A stretch of 64,000 nucleotides of DNA from Dyadobacter koreensis (GCF_900108855.1 NZ_FNXY01000003.1:62001-126000), one strand, 5' to 3'; counted from the first letter of the stretch, positions 1 through 7,996 are shown. Numbers and translations: made by a program. Notes: generated by a model not told the origin, from the sequence alone.

Positions 1-275
1 AACTATATGATTGTTTCTATGCCTGGCTGGTTGACAAAGAAGATGGCGAAGCATTGATTGAAGATTTCGACGGTCCGAAAGAAAATGTACCGGTTTCCTA
101 TATCGTTACCAACGAACCGTATTTTGTAGAACCGTTCAAAAATCTTGGCGTTAATTTTGATCTGAAAGCAGATGTTGACGGCAGAACTCCAGAATTGTTC
201 GGTGAAGAATTTGCGAAGGAAATTGTCTGGACTTATACTTTCGAAGTTCGTATCTGTACGCCTGACAAAAAGTAA
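1..275 (+). CDS. C-terminal part of an unrecognised protein (5' end outside window)
   Basis: The reading frame is open from base 3 to a TAA at 273-275 and encodes about 90 residues; the true start lies before the window. The visible part is acidic, with several short aromatic and beta-prone stretches (SYIVTNEPYFVEPF, then IVWTYTFEVRIC near the end). I do not recognise the family and see no catalytic motif or membrane segment. A strong hairpin follows about 55 bases after the stop, so the gene probably ends a transcript and is separate from the downstream Crp/Fnr regulator. An internal ATG at 54 exists, but the frame stays open upstream with similar composition, so that ATG is probably not the start. 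Confidence 0.6.
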   Translation, partial: LYDCFYAWLVDKEDGEALIEDFDGPKENVPVSYIVTNEPYFVEPFKNLGVNFDLKADVDGRTPELFGEEFAKEIVWTYTFEVRICTPDKK

Positions 276-328
276 CTTCGCGATTTTGTCAACTATAAAA
301 TTGACATAGATACTTTTGAATATATTCT

Positions 329-360
329 GAGAAGTCAAGTACAAAATTTGACTTCTCTTT
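329..360 (+). terminator. Rho-independent terminator after the truncated gene
   Basis: A perfect 10-bp stem GAGAAGTCAA / TTGACTTCTC encloses a 9-base loop and is followed by TTTCTCT. It lies between the first gene and the Crp/Fnr regulator, so it probably ends the upstream transcript. Confidence 0.6.
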
Positions 361-402
361 CTCTACCCTTCCGAAGCTGAAAATCTTCCAAACATCTCTT
401 CT

Positions 403-981
403 ATGTTCGACCGGATCAATACCTATATCATACGCCACACCAACCTGACGGTCGAAGAACTTGCTTACTTTAATTCAGTTCTGCAATATAAAACCTTTCC
501 TAAAAAGACAATTTTGCTTCATGAAGGCGAGGTTTGCAATTTTGAAGCTTTCATTAATAAGGGATGCATACGGATGTATTATATCGACGAAAACGGTTTT
601 GAAGTTACTCTGCAATTCGCGATCGAGGATTGGTGGGTGAGCGATATTGCTAGCTTTCACGATCAAAAGCCGAGCGCCATGTTCATCGAAACATTGGAAG
701 AATGTGAATTGCTGATTCTTTCTCCTCAAACAAAAGAGTCGTTGCTGGCCCGCGTTCCGCAGCTTGAAAGAATGTTCCGGATTCTTGTGCAGCGTAACCT
801 TTCCAGTTTGCAGGGCCGTTTGTTCAAAACTATTGCCACCAGTGCTCAAGACAAATATCTTGATTTTATAAAGCGCTATCCTACAATCCCCCAGCGTGTT
901 CCACAACATTATATTGCTTCTTACCTTGGCATTTCTGCCGAATTTCTGAGCAAAGTCAGGACCAAACTTTCCAAAAAATAA
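403..981 (+). CDS. Crp/Fnr family transcriptional regulator
   Basis: A 192-aa protein with the layout of the Crp/Fnr superfamily as found in Bacteroidota. A cyclic-nucleotide-binding-type beta-roll covers about residues 25-115 (KKTILLHEGEVCNFEAFINKG), followed by a dimerisation helix (about 120-145) and a short C-terminal winged helix with recognition helix HYIASYLGISAEFLSKVR. No Cys cluster for an Fe-S centre is visible, so it is not a classical Fnr oxygen sensor. The downstream genes are pirin, nitroreductase, ring-cleaving dioxygenase and esterase. Three sites with TTG-N8-CAA, the spacing expected for this superfamily, lie in front of these genes, so it is likely their direct regulator (inference). 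The effector is unknown. In Bacillus the analogous genes are controlled by a MarR protein, MhqR. Confidence 0.85.
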   Translation: MFDRINTYIIRHTNLTVEELAYFNSVLQYKTFPKKTILLHEGEVCNFEAFINKGCIRMYYIDENGFEVTLQFAIEDWWVSDIASFHDQKPSAMFIETLEECELLILSPQTKESLLARVPQLERMFRILVQRNLSSLQGRLFKTIATSAQDKYLDFIKRYPTIPQRVPQHYIASYLGISAEFLSKVRTKLSKK

Positions 982-997
982 CTCTCTCTTCCCCTGC

Positions 998-1045
998 TTT
1001 CTTGTCCTGGTTCAATGTTTCCCTTTTTCGGTTACTGTTCCTTTG
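998..1045 (+). promoter_or_regulatory. Candidate Crp/Fnr site with promoter, copy 1
   Basis: TTTCTTGTCCTGGTTCAATG at 998-1017 contains TTG-N8-CAA (1002-1015). A TTTG box follows at 1042-1045, with the same 25-base offset seen at the other two copies, and is followed by TAT. It lies just after the regulator gene and 134 bases before copy 2, so pirin may have two tandem regulated promoters. The -7 part (TTCCTTTG) is weaker than in the other copies. Confidence 0.5.
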
Positions 1046-1131
1046 TATTGTTAATTTATTAACGCAACAATAAAAAGAACGCACTGCTCAGCCAGGCTAA
1101 ACACATCGTCAAAAAATAAGGGCCGATTGTT

Positions 1132-1179
1132 TTTCTTGTCCTAGTTCAATGCCAGTCGCTCACAAAACAGAGAAATTTG
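1132..1179 (+). promoter_or_regulatory. Candidate Crp/Fnr site with promoter, copy 2 (pirin)
   Basis: TTTCTTGTCCTAGTTCAATG at 1132-1151 carries TTG-N8-CAA (1136-1149) with a palindromic CTAG core. GAAATTTG at 1172-1179 is a plausible -7 box. If transcription starts a few bases after it, the site centre falls near -41, the class II activator position of CRP/FNR proteins (inference). The pirin ATG is at 1210. The motif and box match copy 3 in sequence and spacing. Confidence 0.6.
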
Positions 1180-1209
1180 TATCATTAAATCGATAAACGA
1201 CAATAAATC

Positions 1210-2085
1210 ATGGAAAGAAAAGATTTTATCCGCAAAGGCCTGATGGGAACTGGAATGTTCGTAGCGTCGGCATCGGTTGGAAGTGTGATCAAAAACGATA
1301 TTGACGAATTAAAAGAACTTGATGTGATTGGTTTCAATCATTTGCCAAATACAGAATCAAAAGTAAAAGCTAACACCGTTCTTCATAAAGCAGATACCCG
1401 CGGACATGCAAATCATGGCTGGCTCGACAGTCACCATACGTTCAGTTTCGCAAATTATTACAATCCGGACAGGATGCATTTTGGCGTACTGCGTGTATTA
1501 AACGACGACCGTGTGGACGGTGGAAAAGGTTTTGGAAGACACCCTCATGACAATATGGAAATTATTTCCATTCCGTTGGAAGGTGATCTGGAACACAAAG
1601 ACAGCATGGACAATGTAGCTGTGATCAAACATGGAGATATCCAGGTGATGAGTGCCGGAACCGGTATTTTCCACAGTGAATACAACAAAAATGAAGATCA
1701 GGATGCTAAGTTTTTGCAAATCTGGTTGTTTCCAAAAAGCAAAAATGTTACACCAAGATACGACCAGTTAACGCTGAATGTAGAAGACAGACACAATAAT
1801 TTGCAGCAGATTTTGTCTCCAAATGCGGATGACGAGGGCGTTTGGATCAATCAGGATGCCTGGTTTCATATGGGAAAATTCGATAAGGATTTCTCGGCAG
1901 AGTACAAATTGAAAAATCCTAAAAATGGTGTTTATGCCTTTGTGTTGAAAGGTGATATCACCATTGAAGAACACGCCTTGAACCAACGCGACGGGCTTGG
2001 GATCTGGGATACCGACAGTATATCTATCAAAGCAAATTCGCAGGATGCCGAAGTGCTTTTGATGGAAGTACCCATGTCTATTTAG
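1210..2085 (+). CDS. Pirin family protein with twin-arginine-like leader
   Basis: A 291-aa bicupin of the pirin family. The N-cupin holds the expected metal ligands: His111 and His113 (GFGRHPHDNMEII) and His155 with Glu157 (GTGIFHSEYN), matching the H-x-H and H-x-E pattern of iron-bound pirin/quercetinase proteins. The first 30 residues (ERKDFIRKGLMGTGMFVASA) resemble the Tat-like leaders common in Bacteroidota, so it may be exported, although the motif lacks a clean RR. Pirins of this type can have quercetin 2,3-dioxygenase activity or act as redox sensors. The position behind the Crp/Fnr gene and two motif copies fits a role in handling aromatic electrophiles. Confidence 0.85.
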   Translation: MERKDFIRKGLMGTGMFVASASVGSVIKNDIDELKELDVIGFNHLPNTESKVKANTVLHKADTRGHANHGWLDSHHTFSFANYYNPDRMHFGVLRVLNDDRVDGGKGFGRHPHDNMEIISIPLEGDLEHKDSMDNVAVIKHGDIQVMSAGTGIFHSEYNKNEDQDAKFLQIWLFPKSKNVTPRYDQLTLNVEDRHNNLQQILSPNADDEGVWINQDAWFHMGKFDKDFSAEYKLKNPKNGVYAFVLKGDITIEEHALNQRDGLGIWDTDSISIKANSQDAEVLLMEVPMSI

Positions 2086-2245
2086 CTGTTAGCGTTTGGC
2101 TGGTAGCTAAATGGCCTGATTCCAATATCTTGTAATTTCTGAAAGCTAACACGCAAACAACTGACAATATAGATAATTTAAACCGTCCGAAGAGTCGGAA
2201 GTACCAAACTAACCGCTAACGCCTAATCGCTAAAAGCCAAAATCC
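2086..2245. repeat. Intergenic GCTAA-rich inverted tracts
   Basis: The 160 bases between pirin and nitroreductase begin with a TTAGC/GGCTGGTAGCTAA tract (2083-2115), carry GCTAAC in the middle (2145-2150) and end with a GCTAACGCC...CGCTAAAAGCC tract (2215-2239) in the opposite sense. The two ends are loosely complementary. A small perfect hairpin TCCGA-AGAG-TCGGA lies at 2186-2199. No protein is evident. It resembles low-complexity intergenic repeats of Cytophagales genomes (inference). Confidence 0.4.
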
Positions 2246-2824
2246 ATGGATCATATTAAAATTGCAAATACAAAGCACGATGTGCTTGACTTGATAAAAA
2301 ACAGATGGAGTCCGCGTTCATTTTCTGATAAAGTTATTTCGGAAAATGATTTGAACACAATTCTTGAAGCGGCAGCCTGGGCTGCCAGCGCGAATAATGA
2401 ACAGCCTTGGCAATACTATTATGCCTCGAAGAGCAGTGACGGATTTGCGCGTATCGCAGACAGTTTATTTGGAGGAAATAAGCCATGGGCTCAAAATGCT
2501 GACGTACTGATTGTCGCTGTTGCACGTAAAACTTATGAGGCCAATCAAACAGAAAATCCAACTGCGTTGCATGATTTGGGAATGGCCAACGCCAATTTGC
2601 TTTTGCAAGCTTCTGAACTAAATATTTACGGCCACATGATGGGTGGTTTTGACAAGGCGAAAATTTCCGAAACGCTGGAACTTTCCGAGACTCAGGCAGC
2701 TGTTGCGGTCATAGCGCTCGGTTACCGCGATGAAGCTGAAAAACTGGAAGAGCCATTCAAAACCCGGGAATTGACACCTCGTGTTCGCAAACCTTTGAAT
2801 GAATTTGTTTTCCCGCAAAACTGA
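2246..2824 (+). CDS. Nitroreductase family protein
   Basis: A 192-aa FMN-dependent nitroreductase-fold protein. Near the N-terminus is the family signature RWSPRSFSDK followed by AAAWAASANNEQPWQYY, which contributes FMN phosphate and isoalloxazine contacts. The C-terminal half has the G-Y-R turn (VIALGYRDEAEK) typical of the FMN site. Such enzymes use NAD(P)H to reduce nitro- or quinone compounds by two electrons. In Bacillus the MhqR regulon includes a nitroreductase (MhqN) beside a ring-cleaving dioxygenase, and the neighbourhood here is similar. The next gene starts only 7 bases after its stop, so they are likely co-transcribed. Confidence 0.88.
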   Translation: MDHIKIANTKHDVLDLIKNRWSPRSFSDKVISENDLNTILEAAAWAASANNEQPWQYYYASKSSDGFARIADSLFGGNKPWAQNADVLIVAVARKTYEANQTENPTALHDLGMANANLLLQASELNIYGHMMGGFDKAKISETLELSETQAAVAVIALGYRDEAEKLEEPFKTRELTPRVRKPLNEFVFPQN

Positions 2825-2831
2825 AAAAATC

Positions 2832-3167
2832 ATGGAACCTGTGAAAGTAAATATTCTGGTGATCGGCCGACACGAAGAAATTCTTGAAACCGTCTTGCGG
2901 ATCATCAATAAAAGTGAGAACTGGATCGCTTTGGGAGCATTAACAGACGAAGAGGCAATTGCTTTATTTGAAAAACAGAAGTTCGATATCGTCCTGTTAT
3001 GTGGCGGTATCCAGGAAGAATGTGAGGCCGTTTTACGTGATACTTTCAAGCGAAAGGATCCTGAAATTATCATTATTCAGCATTATGGCGGCGGAAGTGG
3101 TTTGTTAAGTAACGAAATCATTCACGCGCTTTCGCAACGGACTTCTTTAAAAAATGACAATGCCTGA
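2832..3167 (+). CDS. Small degenerate receiver-like protein
   Basis: A 111-aa protein from the ATG at 2832; an earlier ATG at 2799 would overlap the nitroreductase by 26 bases and is less likely. The pattern is that of a response-regulator receiver: beta1 VNILVIG, a helix with EEILETVLRIIN, then DEEAIALFEKQKFDIVLLCGG and EIIIIQHYGG. At the end of strand 3, where a receiver has the phospho-accepting Asp, it has Cys-Gly (VLLCGG), and the N-terminal acidic pair is missing, so it is probably not phosphorylated. It sits directly before copy 3 of the regulatory motif. The function is unknown; it might be a protein-interaction module. Confidence 0.6.
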   Translation: MEPVKVNILVIGRHEEILETVLRIINKSENWIALGALTDEEAIALFEKQKFDIVLLCGGIQEECEAVLRDTFKRKDPEIIIIQHYGGGSGLLSNEIIHALSQRTSLKNDNA

Positions 3168-3168
3168 T

Positions 3169-3216
3169 TTTCTTGTCCTAGTTCAATGTTGAGGGCTCAG
3201 AAACTTTGGAAATTTG
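3169..3216 (+). promoter_or_regulatory. Candidate Crp/Fnr site with promoter, copy 3 (dioxygenase)
   Basis: TTTCTTGTCCTAGTTCAATG at 3169-3188 is identical to copy 2, with TTG-N8-CAA at 3173-3186. The -7-like box GAAATTTG at 3209-3216 is identical to that of copy 2 and at the same distance. The dioxygenase ATG is at 3240. Confidence 0.6.
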
Positions 3217-3239
3217 CATAACAAAAAAATAAAACAATC

Positions 3240-4172
3240 ATGGAAAATCAAATCTTAGGTCTGCATCATATCACTGCCATCGCAGGAAACGCGAAACGTA
3301 ATCACGATTTTTATACACAAGTATTGGGTTTAAGATTGGTTAAAAAAACTGTGAATTTTGATGATCCCGGAACATACCATTTTTATTATGCCGACGAAGT
3401 TGGATCTGCCGGAACAATACTAACATTTTTCCCTTGGGAAGGAACAGCACAAGGCCGTACAGGAACAGGACTTGCTACGGATATCGGATACTCAGTACCC
3501 AAAGGAAGCCTTGACTTCTGGGCCGACCGTTTTACACAATTTAAAGTAAAACAAGGAAACAAAGACGAGAAATTCGGTGAGTTATATCTTCCTTTTCAAG
3601 ATCCTGATGGTTTGAAAATAAATCTGATCGAATCGAAATCAGAAGATACCAGAAAACCCTGGGAGACAGCGGACGTGAAAGCGGATGTGGCCACAAAAGG
3701 GTTTCACAGCATTGTCCTGACTTTGAAAAATATAAAACCAACGGCTGAAATTTTGACCGATATTTTCGGGTATAAATTATTAGAACAAGAAGGAAACCAT
3801 TACAGATTCATCACAGACGCGGTTGAAAACGCAGCCATCGTAGATTTGATCGAATCGCCAAATGAAGAGCGCGGTTACAATGCGGGAGGGACCAATCATC
3901 ACGTTGCTTTCCGAGTGAAAAACGATCAGATTTTAATGGAATTCCGTGAAAAAATTGCCCGGAAAGGTCTGAACATTACGCCAAAAATTGATCGCGATTA
4001 CTTCTTTTCTTTATATTTCAGAGAACCAGGCGGAGTTTTGTTCGAGCTTGCGTCTGAAAACCCAGGCTTTGCGATCGATGAGTCTGTTGAAAATTTGGGG
4101 AGCAGTTTACAACTTCCAAAACAATATGAAGCATCGCGTAAAGAAATAGAAAAAATATTGCCAAAGTTGTAA
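3240..4172 (+). CDS. Ring-cleaving dioxygenase, MhqO/MhqE-like glyoxalase-fold protein
   Basis: A 310-aa protein made of two vicinal-oxygen-chelate modules (about residues 5-135 and 150-285). The opening LGLHHITAIAG, the RLVKKTVNFDDPGTYHFYYAD segment and GGTNHHVAFRV with a late metal-ligand Glu (GGVLFELAS) are characteristic of the MhqO/MhqE/YkcA group, which is linked to breakdown of hydroquinones and catechols in Bacillus. It is expected to be a cytoplasmic, divalent-metal enzyme. It has its own copy of the TTG-N8-CAA motif 52 bases before the start and is followed by an MhqD-like esterase, the same pairing as Bacillus mhqE-mhqD. Substrate cannot be read from the sequence. Confidence 0.88.
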   Translation: MENQILGLHHITAIAGNAKRNHDFYTQVLGLRLVKKTVNFDDPGTYHFYYADEVGSAGTILTFFPWEGTAQGRTGTGLATDIGYSVPKGSLDFWADRFTQFKVKQGNKDEKFGELYLPFQDPDGLKINLIESKSEDTRKPWETADVKADVATKGFHSIVLTLKNIKPTAEILTDIFGYKLLEQEGNHYRFITDAVENAAIVDLIESPNEERGYNAGGTNHHVAFRVKNDQILMEFREKIARKGLNITPKIDRDYFFSLYFREPGGVLFELASENPGFAIDESVENLGSSLQLPKQYEASRKEIEKILPKL

Positions 4173-4192
4173 GAGCTTGTCAGAGCTTCGAA

Positions 4193-4223
4193 GGGAAAGC
4201 GCGGATTAACCTCCACGCTTCCC
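4193..4223 (+). other. Hairpin between dioxygenase and esterase genes
   Basis: GGGAAAGCG-C-GGA and TCC-A-CGCTTCCC form an imperfect 12-bp stem with a 6-base loop (TTAACC), with one bulge and one mismatch. There is no T-run, so it is not a typical terminator. It could be an RNA-processing or attenuation element between the two genes. Confidence 0.35.
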
Positions 4224-4266
4224 GCTTCATAGAAATACAACTTGCGCCACATTAAGTTTTGAAATC

Positions 4267-4887
4267 ATGCATACGAAAAAAGTAGTAACCGCAGGAAAAA
4301 ATATTGACGAAACTGATAAAGTTTTGATCTTGATTCACGGCCGGGGCGGAAGTGCAGAGGATATTCTATCGCTGGCTGCACATCTGAATACCAAAGATTA
4401 TGCGCTTCTTGCCCCACAGGCCACCAATAATACCTGGTATCCAACGTCATTTCTGGCGGCGCCGTCAGTGAATGAGCCCTGGTTATCATCCGCATTGCAA
4501 ATTATTGATGAAGTTGTTGCTGATGTAGTTTCCAAAGGAATTTTGAAAGAGAATGTTTTTCTCGGCGGATTTTCTCAGGGTGCTTGTTTGACGCTGGAAT
4601 ATGTGACCAGAAATGCAGGCAGATATGGCGGCGTGGTCGCGTTCACAGGTGGATTGATCGGAGACAAAATCTATTCTGAAAATTATTCGGGAGATTTTGA
4701 TGGTACTCCGATTTTCATCGGTACGAGCGATCCTGATCCGCACGTTCCTGTGACAAGAGTTAACGAAACGACTGGTATTCTGGAGTCGATGCGTGCCAAG
4801 GTGACCACAAAAATTTATCCAAACATGGGACATACCATCAGTCGGGACGAAATTGAAAAAGCCAATACACTGATTTTCAACCGTTAA
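4267..4887 (+). CDS. MhqD-like phospholipase/carboxylesterase
   Basis: A 206-aa alpha/beta hydrolase of the phospholipase/carboxylesterase family. It shows the oxyanion strand LILIHGRGGSAEDIL, the nucleophile elbow GGFSQGA with catalytic Ser, an acidic residue region IFIGTSDPDPHVP and the catalytic His in PNMGHTIS. MhqD in Bacillus belongs to the quinone-responsive MhqR regulon and is encoded with a ring-cleaving dioxygenase, as here. The gene lies 94 bases after the dioxygenase with a hairpin in between and is closed by a strong terminator. The substrate in detoxification is not known for the family. Confidence 0.85.
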   Translation: MHTKKVVTAGKNIDETDKVLILIHGRGGSAEDILSLAAHLNTKDYALLAPQATNNTWYPTSFLAAPSVNEPWLSSALQIIDEVVADVVSKGILKENVFLGGFSQGACLTLEYVTRNAGRYGGVVAFTGGLIGDKIYSENYSGDFDGTPIFIGTSDPDPHVPVTRVNETTGILESMRAKVTTKIYPNMGHTISRDEIEKANTLIFNR

Positions 4888-4896
4888 TTAATAATT

Positions 4897-4942
4897 AAAA
4901 ACCGAAGATCGTTAGGCGAATGCTCAGCGATCTTCGGTTTTT
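4897..4942. terminator. Bidirectional terminator
   Basis: AAAACCGAAGATCG and CGATCTTCGGTTTT form a 14-bp stem with a 16-base loop, with A-run on one side and T-run on the other. It sits between the convergent esterase gene (+) and outer-membrane protein gene (-) and can serve both. Confidence 0.85.
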
Positions 4943-4972
4943 AAATTTTTACCGTAAAACCTATCTCGAGAT

Positions 4973-5872
4973 TTACTCGCGATGATTTAGGTCGCCGTCA
5001 TGAAGACCAATCGCGAACACATATCGAAGCGAAATCCCAAAGGACATTCCGGTTCCATCCGCCTTGATGGTTGACTGCTGCGTTTGTACTTTATTAACAA
5101 AATACGCCATATCTGTTGTTAGGGAAGTTCCAAATCCCCATTGTTTTCTGGCATAAAAACTCAGATCAAGTGCCTTGGCCACCTTCAAAACATACTCCGC
5201 AGTAATATCAGCAAAACTTGTGATCTTCGAACTCGTATGCGTGTCACTGGTCAAAAACAATGTATCTAAAATTGGTCGCCGGCCTTGTCTCGCGTAACCT
5301 TCAAATTGAAGATATTCTTTCTGTTTTCCTGAATTGGGAACAATACCAGCTCCTGCACCAATCCAAAATGCGGACTTTCGAAGAGAAGAATTTGACCTCC
5401 CAAATAACAAGCGACGCTTTCCTCGTAAAGCAAGATTGTTCTTATCGTTTTCCATTTTATACTCCATCGGATAATCACCGTTGATCACCAATATGTTGTG
5501 AATCGGCGAACGCGAATAGTCCAGCTCCAGCGCCCATTTTTCCTGGTTTATCCAGCCCAGAGAAACACTATATCCCGATTTCATCCCTGTCCTGGTATCA
5601 ATCAGGCCGTTAAACGTATTCGAAATAGAGCTTTTATCCATTCTCATAAACCCGTCGATTCCGAAATATAAACGGTTGCGGATCCTGATTTTATTTATTT
5701 GCGATAAAACTGTTTCCGCCCGGTGCGTTTTGAATTTATTGATCTGGGGACTTACCGGCTCATAATTTGGTTTAACAGGCGCCGTCACAGGGTTGTAGTA
5801 ATCTTCATTGCTCTGCGCATGGGTCAGTTGAGTGCAAAGAGAAATAAGTAACAAAGTGTAAAGTGTCTTCAT
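4973..5872 (-). CDS. Secreted, probably outer-membrane beta-barrel protein of unknown function
   Basis: A 299-aa protein with a clear signal peptide (MKTLYTLLLISLCTQLTHAQ). The mature part alternates short strands and turns (RLYFGIDGFMRMDK, GYSVSLGWINQEKWALELDY, MSFGISLRYVFAIG), as in small outer-membrane barrels, and ends soon after a barrel-like strand. No known family motif is recognised. It is a lone gene between a bidirectional terminator and the GH127-type gene, 78 bases downstream of the latter's stop-side region, and could be transcribed on its own. Confidence 0.65.
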   Translation of the reverse strand: MKTLYTLLLISLCTQLTHAQSNEDYYNPVTAPVKPNYEPVSPQINKFKTHRAETVLSQINKIRIRNRLYFGIDGFMRMDKSSISNTFNGLIDTRTGMKSGYSVSLGWINQEKWALELDYSRSPIHNILVINGDYPMEYKMENDKNNLALRGKRRLLFGRSNSSLRKSAFWIGAGAGIVPNSGKQKEYLQFEGYARQGRRPILDTLFLTSDTHTSSKITSFADITAEYVLKVAKALDLSFYARKQWGFGTSLTTDMAYFVNKVQTQQSTIKADGTGMSFGISLRYVFAIGLHDGDLNHRE

Positions 5873-5950
5873 AAAAAAGGGTTCTGACTTTATCTGGCCT
5901 TACGCCTAAAAAGTTGGAACCGTTGCATGATCTAAAAATTTGATTCAGCG

Positions 5951-7996
5951 TTATTTAACTACCGGAAATGCTACAATGCGTACTTTGGTAAAACCGTATG
6001 GAACAAGTTTAATTTTCTCTGTTTTTTGTTCAACTTCCCCCCGATAAATTCCGGTTCTGTCACTTACAGGCTGATGCGCCACTCCATCAACCGCTTTCCA
6101 GTTCGGTATCTTTTTTGCCGGAGCGGTAATCTCAATTGGCGCATGTTGTAAATTCCATACAAATTTATCGGAAATCGGCTTTACTTCAACGGTTAAATAT
6201 GCTTTCGGGTCTTTGACGATGTTTTCTAAAAGACCGTAATTCCAATCCGACTTTGGGTAAACGCTGAAATAATCCCCCTCTTCTTTCTGATTTCCCTTCT
6301 CCCACTTCTCTTCCAGCTTCAATGCATAAACCAAAGGTCCCCGCTCAATAGTTCTCGAATTTCTACCCCAGTTTGACGTCGTCATTTCCATTGGAAATTC
6401 CAGTATCAGCTTATCGTTATTCTTCCAGATACGATCAATCGTTATGACCTGCCCGCCTTTTTCTCTTTTAAATTCCCTTCCGTTAAGAGTCAGAACAGCT
6501 TCTTTGCACCACGAAGGAATGCGTAGCTGCATCGGGAAAGCGACATCTTTTGAGGTTATAAATTCAAAATTAATTTTGTCCTCAAATGGATAATTAGTGA
6601 TTTCCTTAATCGTAATTTCCGTATTTGTTTTTCCAACTTTCGTCGTAATCTCATTCGGACTATATTCTAAAGCAGCCAAGCCTTTTGCAGAAGTTCCATA
6701 CCAAAGATGGCTTGCAAACTTTGTCCAGCCCTGGTGCATATTGGCAAGACAGCAGGTGTACCCGCTTCTCATGCCAAGCACATTATTCATTTCTCTTTCA
6801 AAAGGCAGAGAAAAGTCAAAAACGCCGCGGCTGATCTGGACCTGATTAGCTATCTGAAAATATTGTTTGGCATTATAATCATCAGTTGTCTGGGTGGGCA
6901 AAGCATTAAATGTCATGCGTTCCAAAGCATCCATGTATTGAATATCACCAGTAATTCCAATAATTTCTTCCAGCGAAAACATCGCTTCCGTTATTGCGCA
7001 TAACTCCACACCTTGCGTCGGCGCATTGCCGTGAATGTCTTCGTCTCCTGAGAAAATACCCATCGGCAAGCCATGTAATGTCATCAAGTCGTTGAATCCT
7101 GTTTTCAATTGAGACAGGTATTTCAAATCTTTGGTACGCTGATAATTCATCGACGGAGATTTAAGAGCCATCGCCACGTTCACAGCGTGACGGCGCATCC
7201 AATGATCATCATTTTGTTGAGTTGCCGCTCCAATCGCCCAGGTTCTGTTACCAAACCATTCACTCCACTGAAATGATTGCGTCTCAATCAGGTTGGCCAG
7301 TTCAATCAGCGATTTGTCATGATTTATGCTGTAAAGCCATTGCGCGATCATAATGTTATCAGCTCCGCGCGACTCCGCCCATTCTGACCATTTTTTGATC
7401 GGGCAACTTTTCAGGGCTTGAAGCTGATATTTAAAGTACTTAGTCATGAATGGTATAACACGCTGATCATCAGAGGCCAGAAAATATTGGCGCATTACCT
7501 TCAGCATCACCATTTTAGGCCACCAGTCCTCCCCTGCTTCACAGTTCTCAGGTGTGATCAGCACTTTCTTCACGCGCTCTTCTTTGGTGACCGGGCCAAA
7601 ATAACCGGATGGGCGCTGGTTTTCTATCGTCCAGTTGATATACCTTAAAACCTTTTCCTTCATGACTTTATCATCCAGAAGATATGCCAGCGGCACAGCT
7701 CCATCCAGCCAATACGGTGTTTCCTCCCAGCCATCGCCCCTTCCGCCAAGCCATCCGTTATCATTTTTCACTTTTGCATAAACTTCATCCAAATGCCCTG
7801 TCGTCCCATCCTGCATGATGTGCAGCTGATCCAGCAACCATCCTTTCGGTTTTATCGCTGTGATTGGAAGCTGGTGATAAGGCTGACTTTCTAGAAATGA
7901 AGTTGTCGTTTTTTGCGCGTTTATTTGAAATGATGCCAGACAAAATGTCAAAAAAGCAAAGCCTGTAATCCGGAACGAGGAAATTCTCATGGTCAT
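5951..7996 (-). CDS. GH127-type glycoside hydrolase (DUF1680, beta-L-arabinofuranosidase-like)
   Basis: A 681-aa secreted protein with signal peptide (ISSFRITGFAFLTFCLASFQINAQ). The N-terminal (alpha/alpha)6-barrel carries the opening KPKGWLLDQLHIMQDG and GDGWEETPYWLDG. Key residues agree with GH127: an E-L-C (VELCAITEAM, near residue 330) and a Cys-Cys pair (GYTCCLANMHQGW, near 413), which in the characterised enzyme HypBA1 bind zinc and supply the Cys nucleophile. Beta-sandwich domains follow. The related GH146 and other DUF1680 clades cannot be excluded, so the substrate is a guess. It would release sugars in the periplasm or outside the cell. Confidence 0.85.
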   Translation of the reverse strand: MTMRISSFRITGFAFLTFCLASFQINAQKTTTSFLESQPYHQLPITAIKPKGWLLDQLHIMQDGTTGHLDEVYAKVKNDNGWLGGRGDGWEETPYWLDGAVPLAYLLDDKVMKEKVLRYINWTIENQRPSGYFGPVTKEERVKKVLITPENCEAGEDWWPKMVMLKVMRQYFLASDDQRVIPFMTKYFKYQLQALKSCPIKKWSEWAESRGADNIMIAQWLYSINHDKSLIELANLIETQSFQWSEWFGNRTWAIGAATQQNDDHWMRRHAVNVAMALKSPSMNYQRTKDLKYLSQLKTGFNDLMTLHGLPMGIFSGDEDIHGNAPTQGVELCAITEAMFSLEEIIGITGDIQYMDALERMTFNALPTQTTDDYNAKQYFQIANQVQISRGVFDFSLPFEREMNNVLGMRSGYTCCLANMHQGWTKFASHLWYGTSAKGLAALEYSPNEITTKVGKTNTEITIKEITNYPFEDKINFEFITSKDVAFPMQLRIPSWCKEAVLTLNGREFKREKGGQVITIDRIWKNNDKLILEFPMEMTTSNWGRNSRTIERGPLVYALKLEEKWEKGNQKEEGDYFSVYPKSDWNYGLLENIVKDPKAYLTVEVKPISDKFVWNLQHAPIEITAPAKKIPNWKAVDGVAHQPVSDRTGIYRGEVEQKTEKIKLVPYGFTKVRIVAFPVVK

